Source of the DNA: Clostridia bacterium BRH_c25
GTDB lineage: Bacteria; Bacillota_A; Clostridia; Lutisporales; Lutisporaceae
Direction of reading: 5' to 3'
DNA length: 11,160 nt
Assembly (NCBI GenBank): GCA_001515955.1
Contig: LOES01000177.1
Span: 1-11,160 of the forward strand
The notes under the pieces: generated by a model
What the model was told of the DNA's origin: nothing
Database searches by the model: none
Seen by the model: the letters and a program-made list of their open reading frames with translations, nothing else
Part shown: piece after piece, positions 1-6,297 of the stretch
Position numbering within the stretch: the stretch's first letter is position 1
How the letters are laid out: each line of letters opens with the position of its first letter
Translations under genes and position numbers: made by a program

Positions 1-350
1 ATCCTGCCCACCTTAAGAAGTGAGCCTGCCAGAAAAGCTCCGGTGCTCCCTGCAGATACGAAAGCATCACATTGACCATCCTTTACAAGCTTAAGCCCTA
101 CTACCATTGAAGAATTCTTTTTATGCTTGATTGCATTTACCGGTGCTTCATCAACATTTATTATCTCTGAAGCTTCAACAATATTGACCTTAGGATTCTT
201 CTTATCTTCCTCACTGAGATACTTCACTATCTCATCCTTCAGACCCACAAGATACAGCTCTGCTCCATATTCACGAAGAGCCAGAATAGAGCCGTCTATT
301 ATAGCTCTCGGCGCATTGTCTCCACCCATTACATCAATAGCAATTCTCAT
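1..350 (-). CDS. plsX: Phosphate acyltransferase PlsX, N-terminal part (cut by window edge)
   Basis: PlsX converts acyl-ACP plus phosphate to acyl-phosphate, the donor for PlsY in the first step of phospholipid synthesis, and acts at the cytoplasmic face of the membrane. The visible 116 codons begin MRIAIDVMGGDNAPRAI, the hallmark PlsX N-terminus, and continue through a segment with KHKKNSSM and VSAGSTGAFLAGSLL, both typical of the family. The frame runs off the left edge, so roughly two thirds of a normal protein of about 330 residues is missing. The ATG at 348-350 is preceded by an AGGAG ribosome-binding site. The gene lies 26 bases downstream of fapR on the same strand, so it is very probably cotranscribed and controlled by the FapR operator upstream of fapR. 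Identification is by recalled motifs and is secure. Confidence 0.96.
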   Translation of the reverse strand, partial: MRIAIDVMGGDNAPRAIIDGSILALREYGAELYLVGLKDEIVKYLSEEDKKNPKVNIVEASEIINVDEAPVNAIKHKKNSSMVVGLKLVKDGQCDAFVSAGSTGAFLAGSLLKVGR

Positions 351-376
351 ATTCAATCTCCTATTCATCAAATTGT

Positions 377-940
377 CTATTTACTAAAGGATACCAGAAT
401 GAATTTACCTCTGAATACTTCAGTCTGTTTTACCTTTATAAAAACCCATACAAAATAATTATTGCCTCTGGTTCTTACGACCTCTGCTTTTGCAATTAAC
501 TTATCACCTGCAAAAACAGGGCTTTTGTATTTAATATTTGCGACCCCTATAAGAGCAACATTAGCATCAATAACCGCGATAGCCAAGGATTCAGCCTGGG
601 CAAATATGTACTGTCCCTTCACTACATTTGTCTTTTCAAAAGCAAAGCCGCTGTCGGTTTCCAGTATGGAAATTCCGCTTACGCCAAGATTCAAATCAAC
701 CAGTTCTCCCATTATCTCTTTTCCCTGAAGGGACCTGACCTTTGTATAATTCTCTTCCGCCACATTCTTTATGCGCTCCCTGAGCTCCGGTATTCCTAAT
801 TCAAGCCTGTCAAGCCTTATGGTCTGTATGCTTACATTGAAGCCTTCAGCAAGCTCTTCATCAGTAAGAAAAGGGTCTATCTTTATTCTGTCCGACAGAC
901 TCACCAGTCTTTCTTTTTTACTAATGCTCTTTTGCTTCAT
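377..940 (-). CDS. fapR: FapR, malonyl-CoA-responsive repressor of lipid synthesis genes
   Basis: FapR represses fatty acid and phospholipid genes and leaves DNA when it binds malonyl-CoA. The 187-residue length matches the family. Residues about 26-56 hold the helix-turn-helix ([20 protein letters not shown]) followed by the conserved linker [12 protein letters not shown]. Residues about 75-187 form the hotdog-fold effector domain, including [15 protein letters not shown] (113-127). From memory of B. subtilis FapR, the segment ARGHHLFAQANS aligns with [12 protein letters not shown] here, so the Arg of that segment is Lys108 in this protein, a conservative change in a region reported to contact malonyl-CoA. 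The start ATG at 938-940 has only a G-rich, moderate ribosome-binding site (GGGGGT). An operator-like palindrome lies 33 bases upstream, which suggests autoregulation. plsX follows after 26 bases. Confidence 0.95.
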   Translation of the reverse strand: MKQKSISKKERLVSLSDRIKIDPFLTDEELAEGFNVSIQTIRLDRLELGIPELRERIKNVAEENYTKVRSLQGKEIMGELVDLNLGVSGISILETDSGFAFEKTNVVKGQYIFAQAESLAIAVIDANVALIGVANIKYKSPVFAGDKLIAKAEVVRTRGNNYFVWVFIKVKQTEVFRGKFILVSFSK

Positions 941-972
941 ATACAGACCCCCATACCAATCATGTTTTTGTT

Positions 973-989
973 TTAGTATCTGGTACTAA
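973..989. promoter_or_regulatory. FapR operator
   Basis: The 17-base sequence TTAGTATCTGGTACTAA is an inverted repeat (TTAGTA...TACTAA) that closely matches the known FapR box of Bacillus, which has TTAGTACC and ACTAA-type half-sites. It sits just downstream of the predicted -10 element of the fapR promoter, over the expected transcription start, where a bound repressor would block initiation. This implies autoregulation of fapR and control of plsX. Confidence 0.88.
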
Positions 990-993
990 TATT

Positions 994-1023
994 AGTATAT
1001 AATAGTTGCCAGTAAAAATGCAA
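994..1023 (-). promoter_or_regulatory. Promoter of fapR-plsX
   Basis: On the minus strand a TTGCAT -35 element (1018-1023) and a TATACT -10 element (994-999) are separated by 18 bases. The predicted start point falls inside the adjacent FapR operator. Confidence 0.7.
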
Positions 1024-1060
1024 TAGGAAAATTAAAAATATTTGGTATTCCTGTATAGTC

Positions 1061-1160
1061 TCGTTGCGCGTTACGAGTTGCGAGTTACGCGTGGTTGACC
1101 GGGCAAGTGCTTCGAAGTAATTACCCTAATCGCGAAACGCGTAACGCGCAACCCGTAACC
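1061..1160. repeat. GC-rich inverted repeat in the rpmF-fapR spacer
   Basis: The 349-base spacer between rpmF and fapR is mostly AT-rich, but this block of about 100 bases is GC-rich and built from variants of the word GTTRCGNGTT. Bases 1063-1075 (GTTGCGCGTTACG) are perfectly complementary to 1140-1152, and 1084-1092 (GTTACGCGT) is also complementary to 1137-1145, so two alternative stems compete for overlapping bases of the right arm. The left arm contains imperfect direct copies of the word. No coding frame was recognised here. It looks like a dispersed intergenic repeat of the REP or small palindromic type; copy number elsewhere cannot be seen. Confidence 0.7.
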
Positions 1161-1227
1161 AGAGAAAACAATAATCACCAGAGTATTAAATGCTCAGTAT
1201 AATATATAGTCATAATACAGGTATTCA

Positions 1228-1273
1228 CAAAAAATAAATAGTTCCCTCATTACAAAATTTGCATTGAGGAAAC
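1228..1273 (-). terminator. Rho-independent terminator after rpmF
   Basis: On the minus strand GTTTCCTCA (1273-1265) pairs with TGAGGGAAC (1249-1241), nine pairs including one G-U. A T-rich run, TATTTATTTTTT, follows. It starts 17 bases beyond the rpmF stop codon and separates the yceD-rpmF unit from fapR-plsX. Confidence 0.8.
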
Positions 1274-1289
1274 CATATAAACCTTTTTA

Positions 1290-1469
1290 TTATTCTTCTA
1301 CCTTTATAACTGTTCTGTCCTTATAGTAGCCGCAGGCTTTGCATACCCTGTGAGGCAGCTTCGGCTCATGACACTGCGGACATGAAACCAGTCCCGGCAA
1401 AGCCAACTTCCAGTTAGCTCTTCTTTTATCTCTTCTCGCTTGTGAGTGTCTTCTCTTCGGTAAACCCAA
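1290..1469 (-). CDS. rpmF: Large ribosomal subunit protein bL32 (L32)
   Basis: L32 is a small zinc-ribbon protein of the 50S subunit. The 59-residue product reads MGLPKRRHSQARRDKRRANW at the start, the standard basic L32 N-terminus, then carries CPQC and CKAC at about residues 31-34 and 44-47, the four-cysteine zinc site. I chose the TTG at 1467-1469 as start. A GTG in the same frame at 1476-1478 would add three residues, but it is part of the ribosome-binding site AAGGAGGTG, while the TTG lies eight bases past AAGGAGG and gives the family's usual N-terminus. The ribosome-binding site overlaps the stop codon of yceD, so translation of the two is probably coupled. All four cysteines suggest the zinc-containing form of L32. 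Confidence 0.96.
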   Translation of the reverse strand: MGLPKRRHSQARRDKRRANWKLALPGLVSCPQCHEPKLPHRVCKACGYYKDRTVIKVEE

Positions 1470-1482
1470 TATAAACACCTCC

Positions 1483-1989
1483 TTACTTTCTGTCGAGCAG
1501 CTTGCTTAAAGCTTGCATTCTGGGATCAATTTCTTCGCTTTTGCATTGGCAGTCGATACTGTTTTTATTCTTACCGCATATCGGACAAAGTCCTTTACAG
1601 TTCTCGCTACAAAGTGGCTTCATGGCAAGCTTTGCTGCAATATCACCAAGCACAAGATCCTTGATGTCCACCTTGTCAGTCTTGTAGATATAAAAGTCTT
1701 CCTTATCATCCTTGGACTCTTTGACAAAAACATAATTTGAATCTACTTCCACTTTTTCCTTGAATTTTTCAAGGCATCTGGAGCAGGTTCTCTCAACCTG
1801 GGCAGTGATACTGAGATCTACATTTATTTTACCCTCATAATTGACTGCACTGCCTTTTACTGTCACCGGCGACACTATATTCAACCTTTCGCCGCAAAAT
1901 TCAATAACGTTGTCATCAAGATGGTCTGTTATTTCAAACTTCTCCCTAAAGCCTTCGGATTTAGAAATCCTGGTAAAATTCAGTTCCAT
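1483..1989 (-). CDS. yceD: YceD family (DUF177) protein, 23S rRNA accumulation factor-like
   Basis: This 168-residue protein belongs to the YceD/DUF177 family, almost always encoded just before rpmF. The E. coli member is linked to 23S rRNA accumulation; the exact biochemical role is not established. The N-terminal half has a mixed hydrophobic pattern (ITDHLDD, VNYEGKINVDLSITAQ). The cysteine motif CSRCLEKF lies at about residues 89-96, and CSENCKGLCPICG near 127-139, followed by a further C-x-C (DCQCKSEEIDPRMQAL). The C-terminal IDPRMQALSKLL segment is typical of the family. Together the cysteines could hold a metal, which is an inference. The ATG at 1987-1989 follows an AGGTGG site. A consensus promoter lies about 40 bases upstream. 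Confidence 0.93.
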   Translation of the reverse strand: MELNFTRISKSEGFREKFEITDHLDDNVIEFCGERLNIVSPVTVKGSAVNYEGKINVDLSITAQVERTCSRCLEKFKEKVEVDSNYVFVKESKDDKEDFYIYKTDKVDIKDLVLGDIAAKLAMKPLCSENCKGLCPICGKNKNSIDCQCKSEEIDPRMQALSKLLDRK

Positions 1990-2027
1990 TCAACCACCTA
2001 CAATTTTGTGTGTAATTAACAAATTTT

Positions 2028-2056
2028 ATTATACAAATCAAAGTATGTTTTGTCAA
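2028..2056 (-). promoter_or_regulatory. Consensus sigma-A promoter of yceD-rpmF
   Basis: On the minus strand a perfect -35 TTGACA (2051-2056) and a perfect -10 TATAAT (2028-2033) are separated by exactly 17 bases. This is the strongest promoter in the window, as expected for a ribosomal protein transcript. Confidence 0.92.
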
Positions 2057-2114
2057 GCAAAAACACTTCACAGAGAGTTTGTGCACTCTTATAAAAATTA
2101 TTACATAATAGTAG

Positions 2115-2136
2115 AAAAATACGCACTAGCGTGCGC
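2115..2136 (-). terminator. Probable terminator upstream of the yceD promoter
   Basis: On the minus strand CGCAC (2135-2131) pairs with GTGCG (2126-2122) around the loop GCTA, and the stem can extend by a G-U and a T-A pair. TATTTTTC follows immediately. It lies about 205 bases past the oppF stop, where it could end the opp transcript just before the yceD promoter. The stem is short, so the call is moderate. Confidence 0.5.
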
Positions 2137-2142
2137 AGATGC

Positions 2143-2310
2143 GAGATACGGGGATGTCTGGGTATTGCTTAAGGGGCAAAGATCCTTCGCGTTGCTCAGG
2201 ATGACATATATGGTTGTATATAGCTATAATGTCAATATAATTTTCGCCGTGTCCTTCCGTGTTACACGTACCTGGACCTATAAGGAATACCCGAGCTTTT
2301 CTCGTATCTC
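2143..2310. repeat. Inverted-repeat element in the oppF-yceD spacer
   Basis: The 352-base spacer between yceD and oppF has no recognisable gene. Bases 2143-2174 (GAGATACGGGGATG..GGGTATTGCTTAAGG) are an imperfect inverted copy of 2277-2310, whose minus strand reads CCTTATAGG preceded by GGGTATT and GAGATACGAG. Inside are a palindrome with ATCCT and AGGAT arms (about 2182-2202, reading ATCCTTCGCG..CTCAGGAT) and a CCGTGTCCTTCCGTGTTAC block (2247-2265). To the right, GTATCTC occurs twice in tandem (2304-2317). The layout of two arms around a core of about 100 bases resembles a small non-coding mobile or REP-like element, but target-site duplications are not evident. Confidence 0.5.
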
Positions 2311-2324
2311 GTATCTCGAGTCTG

Positions 2325-2343
2325 AAGAATGCTTCGCATTCTT
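2325..2343. other. Hairpin overlapping the oppF stop codon
   Basis: AAGAATGC (2325-2332) and GCATTCTT (2336-2343) form a perfect 8-bp stem with a three-base loop. On the minus strand it begins at the TAA of oppF. It lacks a following T-run, so it is not a standard terminator; it could protect the 3' end of the opp transcript. Confidence 0.6.
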
Positions 2344-3235
2344 ATTCCAGCACGAAATGGCCTGGTTCGGCTTCAACCCACTTTGAAGTCTTACTGTCAC
2401 ACTGATGATTGCCGGGATTATAAAAGTCTACCTTTCTATGCTTTTCCAGCCTGGGGTTCGGAATCGGAATGACTGACAGCAACCCCTTTGTATATGGGTG
2501 AAGCGGATTGTTATAGAGTGTCTCCGTTTCTGCCAGTTCAACAATCCGGCCTTTGCTGATTACGGCAACCCGGTCGGTGATAAAACGTACCACTGACAAA
2601 TCATGTGCAATAAACAAATATGTTAAACCAAGCCTTTTTTTCAGGTCATTCATCAAATTCAAGACCTGTGCCCTTATAGAAACGTCCAATGCAGAAATCG
2701 GTTCATCAGCAATAATAAGCTCCGGCTCCATAACAAGGGTTCGGGCAATGCCGATGCGCTGCCGCTGCCCTCCTGAAAACTCATGGGGAAAACGGGAGGC
2801 AAACTCAGGCAGCAGTCCGACGTTTAATAGTGCTTGTTCAACCTTTTGCTTTCTTTCTTCTTCCGTACGGTAGTTTCTTGTGTTGTACAAGCCTTCCGAT
2901 ACTATATAATCTACTTTGGCACGTTCATTAAGGGATGCCATGGGATCCTGGAATATCATTTGAATTTTACGGATAACCTCCTGATCAAGAGCTTTATCAA
3001 TTTTTCCGTTAATCTTACGGCCCTTAAAGAGAATATCTCCGTGACTCGTCTCGTTGATTCGGATAATTGCTCTGCCGATTGTGGTCTTTCCTGAGCCTGA
3101 CTCACCTACCAAACCAAGGGTCTCTCCTTTATAAATATCAAAGTTCACATGGTTGACAGCAACATATTTCTTCTTCTTATTTCCGAACTCGACACACAAA
3201 TCTTTAATTTCCAAAAGCTTCTCAGGTTTACTCAT
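2342..3235 (-). CDS. oppF: Oligopeptide ABC transporter ATP-binding protein OppF
   Basis: This is one of the two cytoplasmic ATPases powering the Opp peptide importer. The 297-residue protein shows Walker A GESGSGKT (44-51), Q-loop Gln96, signature FSGGQRQR (153-160), Walker B LIIADEP (173-179), SALD D-loop and switch His211, so it should be catalytically competent. The C-terminal extension beginning HPYTKGLL (246-253) is typical of Opp/Dpp ATPases; it ends in a short tail EPGHFVLE with a single cysteine (Cys279). I chose the ATG at 3233-3235: its A is shared with the TAA of oppD, and GGGAGG lies at the right distance. A GTG at 3248-3250 would be longer but sits at the ribosome-binding site. 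It is the last gene of the oppABCDF unit. Confidence 0.93.
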   Translation of the reverse strand: MSKPEKLLEIKDLCVEFGNKKKKYVAVNHVNFDIYKGETLGLVGESGSGKTTIGRAIIRINETSHGDILFKGRKINGKIDKALDQEVIRKIQMIFQDPMASLNERAKVDYIVSEGLYNTRNYRTEEERKQKVEQALLNVGLLPEFASRFPHEFSGGQRQRIGIARTLVMEPELIIADEPISALDVSIRAQVLNLMNDLKKRLGLTYLFIAHDLSVVRFITDRVAVISKGRIVELAETETLYNNPLHPYTKGLLSVIPIPNPRLEKHRKVDFYNPGNHQCDSKTSKWVEAEPGHFVLE

Positions 3236-4275
3236 TATACAACCTCCCACTTTGCACGGATTGCCTCAATTGATTTAGGCCGTTCTACTTTGGGAGCCCG
3301 GGGGTCCAGCAGCCAGGTTTTGGCCTTATGAGTTTCACTGACATCAAAATAGGGCGGACGATGAACAAAATCAATCTTAAGTGCTTTTGGATTTCTCGGT
3401 GCGAAAGCATCTCCCTTAATCTCCTTGAATAAATTAGGAGGTGTACCGTAAATGGTATATAGGGGCTCTCCTTTTTCACCAAGCTGCGGCAAGGATGATA
3501 ATAATGCCCATGTATATGGATGCTGCGGATCGAAGAATATATCTTCGCTTGTACCAATTTCTACGATATCCCCTGCATACATCACGGCGACCCTGTCCGC
3601 AACGTGTGCGACAACACCCAGATCATGGGTAATATATATAATTGTAAGGTTGTATTTCTCCTGCAAGCTTTTTAACAGCTGCAGTATCTGAGCTTGAATA
3701 GTAACATCCAGTGCCGTGGTGGGTTCGTCACAAATGAGCACTTCCGGCCTGCAGGCGATGGCGATGGCGATAACAACACGCTGGCGCATACCCCCCGAAA
3801 ACTCGAAGGGATATTGATTATAACGCTTTTCAGGCTCAGAAATTCCAACATCTGTGAGAATACTTACAACTGCATGTTTAGCAGCTTCGCCTTTTAACCC
3901 CTGATGAAGCTCAATTGCCTCTTGTACCTGTTTTCCAACAGTTTTTAGCGGGTTTAGCGAGGTCATAGGGTCCTGGAAGACCATCGCAATTTCTTTACCT
4001 CTGATTTTTAGCCAATCTTTTTCAGTTTTGTACCGTGCCAAGTCCTTACCTTTATAAAGAATTGAACCTGAGTCTATCCAACCGTTTTTGTCCAATAATC
4101 CCATGAAGGCTTTTGTGAAAACTGATTTTCCTGAGCCCGATTCTCCGACAATCGCCAAGCTTTCCCCTTTATATAGTTCCATACTGGCTTCACGAATAGC
4201 CGTAAGCGTTTTTCCGCGAAGATTAAACCGGATGACAAGGTCTTTTACCGATAGGATACTTACAGGTGCTTCCAT
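3235..4275 (-). CDS. oppD: Oligopeptide ABC transporter ATP-binding protein OppD
   Basis: Second ATPase of the importer, 346 residues. Walker A GESGSGKS (44-51), Gln101, signature FSGGMRQRV (159-167), Walker B VLICDEP (179-185) and His217 are all present. The C-terminal domain after [12 protein letters not shown] reads [16 protein letters not shown] and [13 protein letters not shown]. The cysteines that many OppD/DppD proteins carry here (GCPFAPRC type), proposed to bind an iron-sulfur cluster, are absent. This Cys-less tail is also known in OppD of lactobacilli and relatives, so it marks a subfamily and is not a defect. The ATG at 4273-4275 follows TTAGGAGGTG. It starts 11 bases after oppC, and its stop overlaps the oppF start by one base (TAATG). 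Confidence 0.94.
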   Translation of the reverse strand: MEAPVSILSVKDLVIRFNLRGKTLTAIREASMELYKGESLAIVGESGSGKSVFTKAFMGLLDKNGWIDSGSILYKGKDLARYKTEKDWLKIRGKEIAMVFQDPMTSLNPLKTVGKQVQEAIELHQGLKGEAAKHAVVSILTDVGISEPEKRYNQYPFEFSGGMRQRVVIAIAIACRPEVLICDEPTTALDVTIQAQILQLLKSLQEKYNLTIIYITHDLGVVAHVADRVAVMYAGDIVEIGTSEDIFFDPQHPYTWALLSSLPQLGEKGEPLYTIYGTPPNLFKEIKGDAFAPRNPKALKIDFVHRPPYFDVSETHKAKTWLLDPRAPKVERPKSIEAIRAKWEVV

Positions 4276-4286
4276 CTTTCCACCTC

Positions 4287-5252
4287 CTAAACATGATTCC
4301 TGGGATCTGCTGCATCACCAAAAGCATTACCCATAACATAGAATGAAATTGTAATAACCGATAGTACAATTGCCGGGAAGAACAGCTGGTATCTTAAGGA
4401 AGGGCTCATCATTACAAGCCTGCCTTCGTTAATAAGATTTCCCAGGGAAGGTATATCCACCGGCAGCCCTAAGCCGATATATGTTAAAAATACTTCCATT
4501 CCGATTGCAATCGGAATAGCAAGCGCAATTCTCAGCATGATTACCGAGACCAAATAAGGCAGCAGGTTTTTTGTAATAACTCTAGCCGTTGATGTTCCCA
4601 GACACCGGGAGGCAAGGTTATACTCCTGATCTCTTATTATCACTATCAGATTACGGATCTGACGTGCTACAGTAAGCCAACCCGTTATGCACATTGCAAA
4701 TATAAGCGTTGAAAGGGAAGGTCGCATAATGTAGGTAAGCAGTACTAGGATTACGGTAGTAGGTATATTGTCAAATATATTGTAAATTTCTGTAAACAAG
4801 TGCTCCAGCTTACGCACATAACCCCATATTGCACCCACTATAATACCTATAAGGGCTGTAAGAAATCCAACTACAACACCGATGTAAAGCGAGGTTCTTG
4901 TACCGCTCCAGATGCGTGCCCACAGATCCTGGCCTATGGAATTGGTACCGAACCAATACTCCGCATCTGGAGGATGGTTCCTGAGCTGCATTTTGGTAGC
5001 CGGATCCAGATATATCTCATTGGGCAATTTCTGATTGGGCAAATATGGCTGTATCACTGTAAAAAACAATAATACCAGTATAATTATCAATAAGGCAAAA
5101 GCAACCCTGTTCTTAAGAAACACCTGCCAGGTCGAACGCCAGTAGGAATAGTTCGAGTAGCCCCCAAGCTCCGCTGCCCGGGCGTCATATTCTGCCAGGG
5201 TAAAAAGTGTCTCATCAATTCTGTCGTTAGGTTTTTTCAATACACTGCTCAT
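4287..5252 (-). CDS. oppC: Oligopeptide ABC transporter permease OppC
   Basis: Inner-membrane permease subunit, 321 residues. The N-terminal 45 residues are cytoplasmic and polar, the first membrane segment is about 50-70, and further segments lie near 119-145, 155-176, 180-198, 232-262 and 291-310. The extracytoplasmic loop ends in FGTNSIGQDLWARIWSGTR (101-119), the OppC/DppC signature before the transport domain. The coupling EAA-type loop is ASRCLGTSTARVITKNLLP (214-232), and the C-terminus FGDAADPR is typical. The ATG shares a base with the oppB stop (TAATG) and has AGGGAGG upstream, so translation is coupled. Confidence 0.95.
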   Translation of the reverse strand: MSSVLKKPNDRIDETLFTLAEYDARAAELGGYSNYSYWRSTWQVFLKNRVAFALLIIILVLLFFTVIQPYLPNQKLPNEIYLDPATKMQLRNHPPDAEYWFGTNSIGQDLWARIWSGTRTSLYIGVVVGFLTALIGIIVGAIWGYVRKLEHLFTEIYNIFDNIPTTVILVLLTYIMRPSLSTLIFAMCITGWLTVARQIRNLIVIIRDQEYNLASRCLGTSTARVITKNLLPYLVSVIMLRIALAIPIAIGMEVFLTYIGLGLPVDIPSLGNLINEGRLVMMSPSLRYQLFFPAIVLSVITISFYVMGNAFGDAADPRNHV

Positions 5253-6196
5253 TATCTGCTACCTCCCTGATGTTCAAGTTTGATACGCGGATCACACAGG
5301 GCCATAAGCAAATCACCCATGAAAAGGCCGATAATACTTACCGCGGAATATATCAGAACCAATGCCTGAACAAGCGGGTTATCCTGTCTCTGAATAGCAT
5401 CTATCAAAAGTCCGCCCATACCCGGTATGGAATATAGATACTCTATGTACAGGGAACCGGCGATGGTAAGCAGAATGGAAGTAGGAAGGTATTGGGCCAT
5501 TGGTACGAAGGCATTGCGCATAACGTGCCGCACCATTACGGCACTGTTTTTCAAGCCCTTTGCCCGCGCCAGGCGTATGTAGTCCTTGTTCAGTTCATCC
5601 ACCATATACCGTCTCATCCACATGGCATATCCTGCCATGCTGCCCAGGGACATTGAAACAATCGGCAGTATCCAGCTGACTGGCTTATCCACATCGAAGA
5701 GTATTGGCAGCTTGAACCATTCCGTAGTATAAAGCTGAATGAAAAGATAGTATACCGCAGCCGGCACGGCGTTTATAACAACTATATAGACGGTTCCAAG
5801 CTTATCCCACAGCTTTCCTTTATATTGTGACATCAGGATACCCAGGCCTATTCCAAAAACAAGCGAAACCCCTATTGAAGCGAGTCCCAGGTAAAGTGAA
5901 TAGTATACTTTTCCCTTCAGGATCACTGATACAGGTACTTTAGGGCGGTAAATAATAGATGTGCCCATATCCCCCCGTAAAAGCCTGATGTAAAAGTTCT
6001 TAAGCTGTATGTGCATTGGATCTCTTAAGCCATATGACCGGAGTATATTCTCTTTTTGTACATGATCAAGCTTGTCGGAACCGACACCGAAGTAACCTTC
6101 TTCAGGCATGAGGCGCATAAGCAAGAACACAACAGTAACGACTATAAAAAGGGTCAGTGCAGACTGCAGAATGCGTTTTAACGAATATTTTAACAT
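5252..6196 (-). CDS. oppB: Oligopeptide ABC transporter permease OppB
   Basis: Partner permease of OppC, 314 residues. The N-terminus MLKYSLKRILQSALTLFIVV leads into a first membrane helix (about 9-29), a loop with RLLRGDMGTSIIYRPKVP (71-88), and five further hydrophobic segments near 99-122, 135-157, 174-195, 236-256 and 276-299. The coupling loop is ARAKGLKNSAVMVRHVMRNA (210-229), the EAA motif that docks on the ATPases, and YIEYLYSIPGMGGL (250-263) is characteristic. It ends in CDPRIKLEHQGG, also typical. The start ATG has a perfect AAAGGAGG. A 101-base gap separates it from oppA; no terminator is evident there, only a weak GTTATG/CATAAC pairing, so cotranscription with oppA is likely. Confidence 0.95.
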   Translation of the reverse strand: MLKYSLKRILQSALTLFIVVTVVFLLMRLMPEEGYFGVGSDKLDHVQKENILRSYGLRDPMHIQLKNFYIRLLRGDMGTSIIYRPKVPVSVILKGKVYYSLYLGLASIGVSLVFGIGLGILMSQYKGKLWDKLGTVYIVVINAVPAAVYYLFIQLYTTEWFKLPILFDVDKPVSWILPIVSMSLGSMAGYAMWMRRYMVDELNKDYIRLARAKGLKNSAVMVRHVMRNAFVPMAQYLPTSILLTIAGSLYIEYLYSIPGMGGLLIDAIQRQDNPLVQALVLIYSAVSIIGLFMGDLLMALCDPRIKLEHQGGSR

Positions 6197-6297
6197 ATTT
6201 TTCCTCCTTTTTTGAGGTATGGGAAGTTATGAAACAAAGACGATTTTTCAACCGCCCTTGCTCCATAACATATATTATTCAGGAAACCCTTCAGGCA

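Noticed and set aside
1061..1160. CRISPR array.
   Set aside because: The repeated words are short, variable and contiguous, without regular spacers, and they form a palindrome.
1841..2386. A 181-codon plus-strand open frame running from yceD through the spacer into oppF.
   Set aside because: It crosses a consensus promoter, a terminator and repeats of the opposite strand, and its translation resembles no family. It is best explained by chance.
3236..3250. Upstream GTG start for oppF.
   Set aside because: The GTG overlaps the GGGAGG ribosome-binding site; the ATG at 3233-3235 overlapping the oppD stop is properly spaced.
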